From contig JADHNI010000004.1 of the NCBI GenBank assembly GCA_016779585.1, positions 1 through 64,000 on the forward strand: a stretch of DNA of 64,000 nucleotides, read 5' to 3'. Source of the stretch: Pseudomonadales bacterium. GTDB taxonomy: Bacteria > Pseudomonadota > Gammaproteobacteria > Pseudomonadales > Azotimanducaceae. The notes under the pieces are model-generated. The model was given only the letters and a program-made list of their open reading frames with translations. It was not told where the DNA came from and did not search any database. Position 1 is the stretch's first letter. Each line of letters opens with the position of its first letter. Shown here piece after piece: positions 46,249 through 54,494 of the stretch. The position numbers and the translations under genes were made by a program.

Positions 46249-46698
46249 ATGCCGGGCAATCGCCTGGCCGTCTCCTTTATGAATTCTTCCGTCCCTTACC
46301 TGATTCGAGCCATCAATGAATGGATACTCGATAACGACTGTACTCCTTACCTGATTGTTGATGCCACGATGGATGACGTATCCGTGCCTATGGAGTTCGT
46401 CAAGGATGGGCAGATTGTCCTTAACATCAGCCCGTCGGCGATTCGCAATCTGTCGATTTCATCAGAGTTTGTGATGTTCAGTGGCAGATTCTCTGGTGTC
46501 GCCCACGAGATCTATGCGCCTGTTGCGGCGGTTATGGGCATCATTGCCAAGGAAAATGGCGAGGGCATGTGGTTTCCGCGAGAAGACGCTGATCCTACGG
46601 ATACACCTCCGGAAGACAATCCGCCCGGTCCGGCGGATCCGTCCGATTCGCCGCCAGAGCCTCCGAAGGGCCCCCCGAACCTGAAAGTGGTTAAGTGA
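46249..46698 (+). CDS. sspB: ClpXP adaptor SspB
   Basis: It binds ssrA-tagged proteins and tethers them to ClpX. 149 residues: the substrate-binding domain (PYLIRAINEWILDND, MEFVKDGQIVLNISPSAI, FSGRFSGVAHEIYAPVAAVMGIIAKENG), then a Pro/Asp/Glu-rich flexible linker and the C-terminal ClpX-binding motif NLKVVK. The start 46249 has CGGGAT upstream; the family start corresponds better to MNSSVPYL at 46279. Confidence 0.95.
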   Translation: MPGNRLAVSFMNSSVPYLIRAINEWILDNDCTPYLIVDATMDDVSVPMEFVKDGQIVLNISPSAIRNLSISSEFVMFSGRFSGVAHEIYAPVAAVMGIIAKENGEGMWFPREDADPTDTPPEDNPPGPADPSDSPPEPPKGPPNLKVVK

Positions 46699-46699
46699 T

Positions 46700-47224
46700 T
46701 CAGTTGATGTACTCAAAGACCTTGACGATTTTTTGCACACCCTGAGTTTGCCGGGTTACATCCACTGCGGTATCCGCCTCTGCACGAGTCAACAGTCCCA
46801 TCAGGTACACCACGCCATTCTCGGTCACGACCTTGATTCGGTCAGCGTCGGTGTCTTCGTTGGTTGCCAGCTTTGATTTAACTTTTGTTGTGAGCCAGGA
46901 ATCGTTGGTGCGGGACAGTACGGAGGTTTTACCGGCTACCTGGAGTTCGTTGTGTACCTTTCGAACGTTCCTGAGTGGCTCAACTTCTGCCGTTGCCAAT
47001 GCGATAAGTTCTGCTGACGGGACCTGGCCGGTGATGAGTACGACACCATCAAAGCTGGTCACCGAGATGTTCGAATCCTTCAACGCAGGATGGGCATCTT
47101 TGATCCGCTTCATTGCGAGTGATTCATTGCGGGAGTCATCGAAGGAATCGCTGACGGATGTCGCCGTGCACCCGGAAAGCAAGATCGCAAGAAGAATAGT
47201 GGGAATGAGTTTCTGTATAGCCAT
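46700..47224 (-). CDS. dolP: BON-domain outer-membrane lipoprotein DolP
   Basis: A lipoprotein that binds anionic phospholipid and supports envelope integrity. 174 residues: lipobox ILLSGC near residue 19, then two BON domains (RIKDAHPALKDSNISVTSFDGVVLITGQV and KVKSKLATNEDTDADRIKVVTENGVVYLMGLLTRAEAD). It is convergent with sspB (one base between them) and follows yraN; no diaA/gmhA-type gene lies between. Confidence 0.94.
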   Translation of the reverse strand: MAIQKLIPTILLAILLSGCTATSVSDSFDDSRNESLAMKRIKDAHPALKDSNISVTSFDGVVLITGQVPSAELIALATAEVEPLRNVRKVHNELQVAGKTSVLSRTNDSWLTTKVKSKLATNEDTDADRIKVVTENGVVYLMGLLTRAEADTAVDVTRQTQGVQKIVKVFEYIN

Positions 47225-47230
47225 GTCGCG

Positions 47231-47587
47231 CTAGTCTAGTGTAAAGGCGCCTGGTATCCAATTTATCTCGTTGCCAATTGAGACCACATCGAAGCGGTAT
47301 TCGTTCCAACGCGGGTCATTGTTTTTGCAATGTTTCTGAAGGAACAAATGTGCAGTGTTTATGATTTTCCGCTGCTTGGATCGCGAGATGGAGTCAGCTC
47401 CTGAGCCGTAATTTGGGTTACCCCGGTATCGAACTTCGACGAAGGCAAGTAGTGAACCCCGCTCCATGATTAGATCGATTTCACCGGTGCGTGCACGATA
47501 GTTCCGCTGCACCAGTTGCAGACCCTGTTGCCTGAGATACAGTTCCGCAGTTCTCTCGGCTTCCCTGCCGGTCACGGTTGAATTCAT
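47231..47587 (-). CDS. yraN: YraN family protein (UPF0102, nuclease-like)
   Basis: 118 residues with the PD-(D/E)xK-like core of UPF0102: GREAERTAELYLRQQGLQLVQRNYRARTGEIDLIM, LAFVEVRYR and SKQRKIINTA. Nuclease function is only predicted. ATG 47587 is 2 bases after the lpoA stop. Confidence 0.93.
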   Translation of the reverse strand: MNSTVTGREAERTAELYLRQQGLQLVQRNYRARTGEIDLIMERGSLLAFVEVRYRGNPNYGSGADSISRSKQRKIINTAHLFLQKHCKNNDPRWNEYRFDVVSIGNEINWIPGAFTLD

Positions 47588-47589
47588 GG

Positions 47590-49413
47590 TTACAGGCCGA
47601 AGATCATTGGTACGGCGCGCACCTCTCCTTCCTGGAACTGCGCCCACATCAGCGTACGGGTGATCACGTTATCTTCATTCAGTGCAAGCATGCCGGTTGA
47701 ACCGTAAACGCGCTCATTCGGGTATTCCTTCAGCTGTTGCAGTCGCGGGTATAGCCGGTGGACGTCGACACCGAGGGCATAAAAGGGGGCCAGTTGTGAT
47801 GTCGCGGAATCCCAGGTATTGCTGATAACCTGCTGAACGTCGTCATCGTCGGTCAGTTTCCATGGTATGTCACAGAAACGGAGCCCGTTAAGATCAATCG
47901 CATCGATCCGGGAGTTCGATGTCTCGTGTACGTGGGAAGTTGCGTACACTGGCAGGTCCTCAGCATAGAAAAATGCGAGAGTTGGTTTGATGCCGCGGGC
48001 CTGGTTGGTATTGGCGAGCAGGAACACGAACTCAATGTCCTGCCGTCGCCTTGCAGAAAACTCGAATCGCTCACCGGTTATCCTTCGAAGGTTTGCTGCC
48101 CGTTCTTCACTTGAATCAACGTTCAGCAGTGATTTCACCATGTCCGAGTAGTCCCGTTGGTTTTTATAACGCGCTGTATCCACGATTACGCCGCCCAGTT
48201 CGGTGTACTTCGTGGCAAACGCATCAAAGTTGCGATCTCCCCAGTCTGTGTCCGGAGCGATAACCAGGCCGCTCATGAGCCCTTCGCGGACGACCTGCTC
48301 GGCGACCTGGGCGGACTCATCTTCCGGTGCCAGGCCGAACTGGTAGAGGTTGGGATTAATTTCTCCTTCAACAGTCCTGTTCAGGGCGATTACGGGAACA
48401 CTAAGGGGGTGTCGGGCGATCCTGCTGACCTTGTCCCTGTCTAATGGACCGATAACGATTTCCGCGCCTTCACTCACAGCGGTAGCAAGCGTTTCAAGAA
48501 TGTCTCCCTGGCTCGAATCATAGATCTTGAGGCTGGAATCCGGCGTGAGCTGGTAATGTGCGGCTATGTAACCGTCTCGGATGGCACGGCCGATAGCACC
48601 AAGGTTGCCTTTGAGAGGCAGCAGCAGGGCTATGTTCTCGGGTCGTTCTGCAACAATTCTGGATAACATCTGCAGTGAAGCAGGAACGACGACAGCCGCT
48701 GAGTGGTTTGGCCAGGCCGTGCGCCATTTTTTCAGGGCATTCAATTGTCGCAGAGGGTCATTCTGGAAACGCCTGGTCAATGCCGCGAGGGAAAGCCAGC
48801 CCCGGATCTCGCTTGTAATACTTTGTTCTGCCTGCTGTTGAAGGGTTTCTTCGTCCAGCATCAGGAGTGTTGAGAAGATTTCCTCATGATTTTGCTGGCG
48901 CTCTTCCGGAGGCAAAAGGCGATTGATGTATATCTCCTCTCGTGCACTCGCGAGGTAGCTACGACCCATTTTGTAGGCCCGGGCACGTAATCGGCCGGCA
49001 GAGATTTGGGTTTTAGTTTCGAGGCGGATGCTTTGCATTCGGCGATCATCGAGAATTCGAATCGCCGTGCGCGGGTCATCGTCGTAGAGCGCGAGCTCCG
49101 CGGCCAGGAAGGAAAAGTCCCTGGTTGTCGAAGTGGTAGCGTAAGGTGACTCAACTGACGAGAGTATGCGGCGCAGGAGTTCCGGGTCTCCACGTTCCAG
49201 GGCAAGGCTGGCTGCTTCGATTCGCAGCTCTGTTGACCTGGGTGGTACGGTTCTGCCAGCTTCCAGCAGCAGCCGATCAATGCCTTTGTGTGGTGTCAGG
49301 ATCTTATCGGGTGCCGCCCGGGTAACGCTGTCACTGACGGAGGTGGTTTCACAACCGGTCAAAAACACGGCAAAAGCAATGAGTGACAGAGTGGTGACTG
49401 CTAACTTGTTCAT
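47590..49413 (-). CDS. lpoA: Penicillin-binding protein activator LpoA
   Basis: An outer-membrane lipoprotein that spans to PBP1a and activates it. 607 residues: lipobox FLTGC (C21), a TPR-like N-domain (about 40-250) and a C-domain of the periplasmic-binding type (IALLLPLKGNLGAIGRAIRDGYIAA, IVIGPLDRDKVSRIA). Usual length. Divergent from rsmI, 77 bases apart. Confidence 0.95.
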   Translation of the reverse strand: MNKLAVTTLSLIAFAVFLTGCETTSVSDSVTRAAPDKILTPHKGIDRLLLEAGRTVPPRSTELRIEAASLALERGDPELLRRILSSVESPYATTSTTRDFSFLAAELALYDDDPRTAIRILDDRRMQSIRLETKTQISAGRLRARAYKMGRSYLASAREEIYINRLLPPEERQQNHEEIFSTLLMLDEETLQQQAEQSITSEIRGWLSLAALTRRFQNDPLRQLNALKKWRTAWPNHSAAVVVPASLQMLSRIVAERPENIALLLPLKGNLGAIGRAIRDGYIAAHYQLTPDSSLKIYDSSQGDILETLATAVSEGAEIVIGPLDRDKVSRIARHPLSVPVIALNRTVEGEINPNLYQFGLAPEDESAQVAEQVVREGLMSGLVIAPDTDWGDRNFDAFATKYTELGGVIVDTARYKNQRDYSDMVKSLLNVDSSEERAANLRRITGERFEFSARRRQDIEFVFLLANTNQARGIKPTLAFFYAEDLPVYATSHVHETSNSRIDAIDLNGLRFCDIPWKLTDDDDVQQVISNTWDSATSQLAPFYALGVDVHRLYPRLQQLKEYPNERVYGSTGMLALNEDNVITRTLMWAQFQEGEVRAVPMIFGL

Positions 49414-49490
49414 TCGAACTCAGCTACACATTTTCAGCTAGACTAGAGCAAGGAATTATCCCACAACTCAACCGAAGCTGTTGTAGTCAA

Positions 49491-50336
49491 TTGTCTACTC
49501 TCTATGTCGTCGCAACGCCAATCGGCAATCTCGAAGACCTGACCCCAAGGGCGAGGCAGGTGCTTTCGGCTGTGCAGGTCATTGCGGCAGAAGATACTCG
49601 ACGCACGGGATCCCTGCTTAATCATGCCGGTATTGGTACCGGTGATCGACAGGCAGAATTGATACCGCTGCACGACCACAATGAGTCAGCCTCAACCGCC
49701 AGGGTCCTGGATCATCTGAAAAGCGGGCGAGAGGTGGCGGTCGTCTCTGATGCCGGTACACCGTTGATTTCAGACCCCGGCTACCAGCTGGTTCGAGCCT
49801 GCCATGAGGCGGGTATTCGGGTGGTTCCTGTTGCCGGCCCCAGTGCACTCGCTGCGGCTCTCAGTGTGGCGGGTTTGCCCACGGACCGTTTTGCTTTTGA
49901 AGGCTTTCTGCCCGCGAAAAAGCAGGGCAGGGAAGCACGCCTTGCTGCGCTCAGGAACAGTGAAGTGACCAACGTCTTCTTCGAGGCGCCTCACCGGATA
50001 CTTCAGTTTGTACAGTCTGTGGTGGATACCCTGGGTGAGGGAAGGGAGATGTCACTGTGTCGTGAGCTCACCAAGACATTTGAGCAGGTTGTGACGGGAC
50101 CTGCGGGCGATTTGCTGGCGCAACTGGAGTCGGGATTGATACCAGCTAAAGGGGAGTTTGTGGTGGTTCTCCGGGCTAGTGAGTCCTCACCTGATGCGCT
50201 GGACGCTGACAGTTTGCTGGCTGCCTTGCTGGAGGAACTGTCTCCCTCCAGGGCTGCCGCTGTAGCCGCCAAAGTTACCAGCCACTCGAAAAGTGAACTC
50301 TACGAGCGCGCCCTGAACCTTAAGGAACAGTCCTGA
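49491..50336 (+). CDS. rsmI: 16S rRNA (cytidine-1402-2'-O)-methyltransferase RsmI
   Basis: It methylates the 2'-OH of C1402 in the decoding centre, partner of RsmH encoded nearby. 281 residues from TTG 49491, since the family N-terminus LYVVATPIGNLEDLTPRA follows at once and no ATG fits. Further signatures are ISDPGYQLVRACHEAGI, VPVAGPSALAAALSVAGL and REMSLCRELTKTFEQV. Its end lies in a tandem repeat. Confidence 0.95.
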   Translation: MSTLYVVATPIGNLEDLTPRARQVLSAVQVIAAEDTRRTGSLLNHAGIGTGDRQAELIPLHDHNESASTARVLDHLKSGREVAVVSDAGTPLISDPGYQLVRACHEAGIRVVPVAGPSALAAALSVAGLPTDRFAFEGFLPAKKQGREARLAALRNSEVTNVFFEAPHRILQFVQSVVDTLGEGREMSLCRELTKTFEQVVTGPAGDLLAQLESGLIPAKGEFVVVLRASESSPDALDADSLLAALLEELSPSRAAAVAAKVTSHSKSELYERALNLKEQS

Positions 50337-50375
50337 ACCCAATAAACAGTCCTGAACCCAATAAACAGTCCTGAG
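50326..50375 (+). repeat. 19-bp tandem repeat over the rsmI stop codon
   Basis: The unit AACAGTCCTGAACCCAATA occurs twice (50326-50344, 50345-50363) and a third time in part (50364-50375). The first copy holds the rsmI stop TGA. Replication slippage is a likely cause. Confidence 0.85.
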
Positions 50376-50382
50376 GATTGAA

Positions 50383-50725
50383 GCCGGAGTCGGCCGATAA
50401 GCCGGGTTCTGTCGTGGGCAATCATTCATCTGTGATACCTGTCGCCAGGTACCTATAGCGACCTACCCGAATCCCATCGCGGGCCGCGATTACCGGATTC
50501 CTATTTGGTCTTGCTCCAGGTGGGGTTTACACTGCCACGCCCGTTACCGGCCGCGCGGTGCGCTCTTACCGCACCATTTCACCCTTACCCCATCGCTGGG
50601 GCGGTATATTTTCTGCTGCACTTTCCGTAGGCTCGCGCCCCCCAGGCGTTACCTGGCACCCTGCCCTGTGGAGCCCGGACTTTCCTCCCCGACGAATCGG
50701 AGCGATTGCCTGGCCGACTCCAGCG
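50383..50725 (-). ncRNA. rnpB: RNase P RNA, bacterial class A
   Basis: The catalytic RNA that removes tRNA 5' leaders. On the minus strand it begins near GGAGTCGGCCAGGCAATCGC, has the conserved GAGGAAAGTCCGGGCTCCAC block, the middle GGTAAGGGTGAAA, AGAGCGCACCG and GTAAACCCC stretches, and ends ACAGAACCCGGCTTATCGGCC. The ends pair (GGAGTCGGCC with GGCCGACTCC). About 343 nt; ends are good to a few bases. It lies between rsmI and mraZ, as in Pseudomonas. Confidence 0.97.
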
Positions 50726-50728
50726 CGA

Positions 50729-50757
50729 AGCCTAAACTCTCTGCACATGTGACTCAA
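50729..50757 (-). promoter_or_regulatory. Promoter of rnpB
   Basis: On the minus strand -35 TTGAGT (50757-50752), 17-base spacer, -10 TAGGCT (50734-50729). It predicts a start near 50722, matching the RNA 5' end. Confidence 0.65.
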
Positions 50758-50976
50758 GCGCCATGTGAGGCGGGATTTTGTGCGGTTTATCGCCGAAAGG
50801 AATATAAGCGGAATTTATTATGAGAAATTCATCTTAGCGAGCGACACCTAACAACTTACTTTAAGTTGGGTTGGTATCTGGCTGTTATCTATCGCTTTCC
50901 CAATTGTACCTGCGGCGGGGCTTGGGAATGTGAGCTAAGTTATTGTGTTTTAAGGACAAATTGCCAGTTTTGTTGC

Positions 50977-51005
50977 TTGACACTTTCTCGCCCCCTTTCT
51001 AATGT
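50977..51005 (+). promoter_or_regulatory. Promoter of the dcw cluster (upstream of mraZ)
   Basis: -35 TTGACA (50977-50982, perfect), 17-base spacer, -10 TAATGT (51000-51005). The predicted start near 51012 coincides with the first MraZ-like box. It lies in the 379-base gap between rnpB promoter and mraZ; the part 50760-50970 holds no clear feature. Confidence 0.6.
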
Positions 51006-51010
51006 TCGCA

Positions 51011-51080
51011 GTGAAGAAAAGTGGGTAAAAGTGTCATTTTGTGGGGTATTTCCATTTCAAGTGGTAGAAAGTGGAAACCA
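51011..51080 (+). promoter_or_regulatory. MraZ operator: array of GTG-boxes with 10-bp period
   Basis: Boxes start every 10 bases: 51011 GTGAA, 51021 GTGGG, 51031 GTGTC, 51041 GTGGG, (51051 no box), 51061 GTGGT, 51071 GTGGA. E. coli MraZ binds TGGGN repeats spaced by 5 bases, i.e. a 10-bp period, upstream of its own gene, so this is very likely the autoregulatory site. It spans the predicted transcript start. Confidence 0.7.
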
Positions 51081-51138
51081 GGCCCTCCCAAAAAGCGCAG
51101 TTACTCCATTTTGCAGTTAATGGGGTGAGTTAAAAGTC

Positions 51139-51591
51139 ATGTTTCGGGGTGTGAACAACGTGAATGTGGATGCGAAGGGTCGTATAGCCATCCCTGCGCG
51201 TTTCCGTGACCAGCTCCTGAATCATTGCAATGGTGAGATGGTTGTCACCATCGATACCGAGGAACGTTGCCTGCTGATCTACCCGCAGCCTGACTGGGAC
51301 GATATCCAGCGCAAGGTTGAAGCCCTGCCAAGTTTTAATGTCGCAGCCCGTCGCGTTCAGCGCCTGTTGATCGGCCACGCCACGGATATCCAGATGGATA
51401 ACAGTGGGCGGATACTGCTGACGCCACCGCTCCGCGACTATGCTGACCTCGAAAAGAAAGGTGTCCTGCTCGGGCAGGGCAAGAAGCTGGAACTCTGGAG
51501 TGAGAGTTCCTGGATTGAGCGCAGGGATTCCTGGCTGGAAGACGCTTCCAGCCTTGAGCTGCCTGACGAACTCCAGTCCTTATCACTGTAG
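51139..51591 (+). CDS. mraZ: Transcriptional regulator MraZ
   Basis: A ring-forming DNA-binding protein with two SpoVT/AbrB-like halves that represses the dcw cluster. 150 residues with FRGVNNVNVDAKGRIAIPARFRDQL and TDIQMDNSGRILLTPPLRDYADL, each with the DxxxR motif. First gene of the cluster; rsmH starts 8 bases after its stop. Confidence 0.97.
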   Translation: MFRGVNNVNVDAKGRIAIPARFRDQLLNHCNGEMVVTIDTEERCLLIYPQPDWDDIQRKVEALPSFNVAARRVQRLLIGHATDIQMDNSGRILLTPPLRDYADLEKKGVLLGQGKKLELWSESSWIERRDSWLEDASSLELPDELQSLSL

Positions 51592-51599
51592 CGCGCGCG

Positions 51600-52526
51600 A
51601 TGACGACGGCTCCCCATCAGACGGTCTTGCTTGAGGAGGCTGTCCACGCCCTCATTACTAATCGCAGCGGCACCTATGTTGACTGTACCTACGGCCGGGG
51701 TGGTCACAGCCAGGCGATTGCCGACTCCCTTAATTCCGATGGACGCCTTTTGGTGGTCGACCGCGACGAGATCGCAGTGGCGCATGCAGAAAACAGGTTT
51801 AAAAACGATGGTCGTGTACTGATAGAGCATGGCTCCTTTTCACAGCTCAGGAGTTTTGTTGAACGGCATCAGATTGATGGCCTTGACGGGGTGCTCATGG
51901 ATCTTGGCGTTTCGTCTCCACAGCTTGATGAGGCTGAGCGCGGTTTTTCTTTCCAGCGGCCGGGACCGCTGGACATGCGGATGAACCAGGCTGAAGGAGA
52001 GACTGCCGCAGAGTGGCTTGCGGAGGCTTCGGAACAGGAGATAACAGACGTTCTCAAGCGCTATGGTGAAGAACGATTTGCCCGGCGCATCGCGAGAAAG
52101 ATTGTCGAAACCCGTATTGAGTTCCCGGTCGATACGACCGACAAACTGGTTGAGATCGTGGAAACCTCTATTCCACGCCGCGAAAAACATAAACACCCTG
52201 CAACGCGAACCTTCCAGGCAATTCGCATCCAGGTGAACCGCGAACTTGAGGAGCTGGAAAATTGCCTTGCTGATGTTATCGATCTGCTGAGTTCAGGTGG
52301 CCGGCTTGTCGTGATCAGCTTTCATAGCCTGGAAGATCGAATTGTTAAGCGCTTCTTTCAGAGAATGGCGCGTGGTGAGGAGCTGCCGTCGCGTCTGCCT
52401 ATTCGGGACGCCGAGATTGAACGTCATGTAAGAATCATCGGCAAGCCAGTTAAGCCGTCAGATGAGGAAGTCACAGGGAATCGCCGCGCCCGGAGTTCCA
52501 TCATGCGAATTGCGGAGAAACTGTGA
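51600..52526 (+). CDS. rsmH: 16S rRNA (cytosine-1402-N4)-methyltransferase RsmH
   Basis: It N4-methylates C1402 of 16S rRNA. 308 residues with HQTVLLEEAVHAL, YVDCTYGRGGHSQAI (SAM site), LMDLGVSSPQLDEAERGFSFQRPGPLDMRM, the long TRTFQAIRIQVNRELEELE and VISFHSLEDRIVKRFF. The stop overlaps the ftsL ATG by one base. Confidence 0.98.
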   Translation: MTTAPHQTVLLEEAVHALITNRSGTYVDCTYGRGGHSQAIADSLNSDGRLLVVDRDEIAVAHAENRFKNDGRVLIEHGSFSQLRSFVERHQIDGLDGVLMDLGVSSPQLDEAERGFSFQRPGPLDMRMNQAEGETAAEWLAEASEQEITDVLKRYGEERFARRIARKIVETRIEFPVDTTDKLVEIVETSIPRREKHKHPATRTFQAIRIQVNRELEELENCLADVIDLLSSGGRLVVISFHSLEDRIVKRFFQRMARGEELPSRLPIRDAEIERHVRIIGKPVKPSDEEVTGNRRARSSIMRIAEKL

Positions 52527-52828
52527 TGCCCGCGATATTGCGTCTTATCATCGGATGGTTTTTTTCACCCAGACCCATTCTGGGAGCTGCACTGACGTCA
52601 GTGTTTGTGGTGTCGGCGATTGGTGTCGCCTATTCGGCGCATGAGACGCGCAATATGTACCGCGACCTCCAGCGGCTGGAAAAGAGTCACGATGACCTTG
52701 AGCATGAGTATGAAAAGCTGCTCCTCGAGCAGAGTGCCTGGGCAGACTACACGAGACTAAATGAGCTCGCATTCAAGGAGCTCGAAATGCAGGCGCCGGA
52801 AACTGAAGACATGGTGGTGCTCAGATGA
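52526..52828 (+). CDS. ftsL: Cell division protein FtsL
   Basis: A bitopic divisome protein that, with FtsB and FtsQ, activates FtsWI. 100 residues: one membrane helix (LGAALTSVFVVSAIGVAYS) and a coiled coil (MYRDLQRLEKSHDDLEHEYEKLLLEQSAW). ATG 52526 has GGAGA 7 bases upstream. ftsI overlaps by 4 bases. Confidence 0.94.
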   Translation: MPAILRLIIGWFFSPRPILGAALTSVFVVSAIGVAYSAHETRNMYRDLQRLEKSHDDLEHEYEKLLLEQSAWADYTRLNELAFKELEMQAPETEDMVVLR

Positions 52829-54492
52829 TGCTGCCGAGGGTTTACCTGGTTGGCTTGATTGTCATGGCACTTGCAGCCGGTATGCTCGGCAGGCTCTGGT
52901 ACCTGCAGATTGTGGACAAGGACTTTCTTCAGGACCAGGGTGATGCACGCACTATCCGCATGGAACGTATCAACGCGCATCGGGGCATTATCCAGGATCG
53001 GTCGGGTAAACCGCTTGCTGTCAGCACGCCTGTGCTTTCCCTCTGGGCAAACCCGTCCGAAGTCCTCGGTGATGACCCGACAAGGGAAGCTGCCCAGGAC
53101 CTGTCTGCGCTAACCGATTATCTTGAGGTTGATCCCGAAACCTTTGAGCAAAAGCTTAAGGGTAACCTCAGCAGGAATTTTGTTTACCTGCGCAGGCATC
53201 TGCCCCCGTCGGAGGCCCGGAGTATCCTTGAGCTTGGCATCCGAGGGGTTTATGCCGAGCGTGAGTACCATCGCTTTTACCCAGCGGGGGAAGTGGCGGC
53301 TCATGTTGTTGGCTTCACCGATATTGATGATGTCGGGCAGGAGGGGCTTGAGCTGTCATTCGACAAGTGGCTGGCAGGCAAGCCGGGCAAAAAGAAAGTC
53401 CTGAAGAACCTTTATGGAGAAATAGTCCGCGATGTGAAGCCTGTAGCAGAGGCGCAGCCTGGGAAATCGTTGTCTCTAACGATTGATTTAAGGCTTCAGT
53501 ATCTGGCGTATCGGGAGCTGAAATCCGCGGTCCAGCATTTCAAGGCCAAGTCCGGCTCGGTTGTGGTGCTTGATGTCGAAACCGGCCACGTTCTGGCGAT
53601 GGTAAACCAGCCATCTTACAACCCGAATAACAGGGTTGACCTCGACCTGGCTGCAGTCCGAAATCGCGCGCTGACAGACGTCTTTGAGCCCGGGTCAACG
53701 GTCAAACCGTTCACCGTTGGTGTCGCGCTGCAGTCAGGACGATATACACCTGAGTCCACGATTGACACGTCACCCGGGTTTGTCCGGGTCGGCAACTTCA
53801 CAATTCGTGATCCTCGAAATCGCGGTGTGTTAAAGCTTGATGAAATCATTGCCCACTCGAGCCAGGTAGGTATCTCGCGGCTGGCACTCGACCTGAATGA
53901 ATACGAAGTCTGGGGCATGTTTGAAAAACTGGGGTTCGGTCGTGATGTCGGCAGCGGGTTCCCTGGTGAAAGCACGGGTTACCTGCCGAACCACCGGCGT
54001 TGGAAAGATATTGATCGTGCAACCTTTGCATACGGCTACGGATTGACCGTGACACCGGTGCAACTGGCATCCGCCTACCTCTCAATTGCGAGCGGTGGTA
54101 TCAAGAGAGACATCAGTCTGATCGATGGCGTGCCGGTCCAGGAGAGCAGGATATTCTCCAGCGAAATTGCAGCGCAGCTTAAAACAATGCTTGCGACGGT
54201 AGTCACTGATGGTACGGCAACCCGGGCTGCGATTCATGGTTATGAGGTCGCAGGAAAGACGGGAACGGTGCGCAAGATTGGCGAAGATGGTTACCAGGAT
54301 ACTCAGCACCTGGCTTTCTTCGCCGGTATGGCGCCGGTTGATAAGCCCAGGCTGGTCGGCGTTGTCCTGATTAACGAACCCCAGAAGGATCAGTCAGGCG
54401 GCGGCACTATCGCGGCACCAGTGTTTTCACGTGTTATTCAGAACGCCCTGCGCATTCTGAATGTTCCTCCTAAATTCCAGGAGGCCGTGTAA
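52825..54492 (+). CDS. ftsI: Septal peptidoglycan transpeptidase FtsI (PBP3), with SSQ in place of the SxN motif
   Basis: The class B penicillin-binding protein of septal wall synthesis. 555 residues: N-terminal membrane helix, pedestal domain (RGIIQDRSGKPLAVSTPV) and transpeptidase domain. The catalytic STVK is at 291-294 (EPGSTVKPF) and KTGT about residue 478 (VAGKTGTVRKI). The second motif reads S345-S346-Q347 (HSSQVGIS), where the family has SSN; the codon is CAG. The rest of the region is well conserved, so this is a real substitution in an active-looking enzyme. murE-murD starts 2 bases later. Confidence 0.97.
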   Translation: MMLPRVYLVGLIVMALAAGMLGRLWYLQIVDKDFLQDQGDARTIRMERINAHRGIIQDRSGKPLAVSTPVLSLWANPSEVLGDDPTREAAQDLSALTDYLEVDPETFEQKLKGNLSRNFVYLRRHLPPSEARSILELGIRGVYAEREYHRFYPAGEVAAHVVGFTDIDDVGQEGLELSFDKWLAGKPGKKKVLKNLYGEIVRDVKPVAEAQPGKSLSLTIDLRLQYLAYRELKSAVQHFKAKSGSVVVLDVETGHVLAMVNQPSYNPNNRVDLDLAAVRNRALTDVFEPGSTVKPFTVGVALQSGRYTPESTIDTSPGFVRVGNFTIRDPRNRGVLKLDEIIAHSSQVGISRLALDLNEYEVWGMFEKLGFGRDVGSGFPGESTGYLPNHRRWKDIDRATFAYGYGLTVTPVQLASAYLSIASGGIKRDISLIDGVPVQESRIFSSEIAAQLKTMLATVVTDGTATRAAIHGYEVAGKTGTVRKIGEDGYQDTQHLAFFAGMAPVDKPRLVGVVLINEPQKDQSGGGTIAAPVFSRVIQNALRILNVPPKFQEAV

Positions 54493-54494
54493 CG

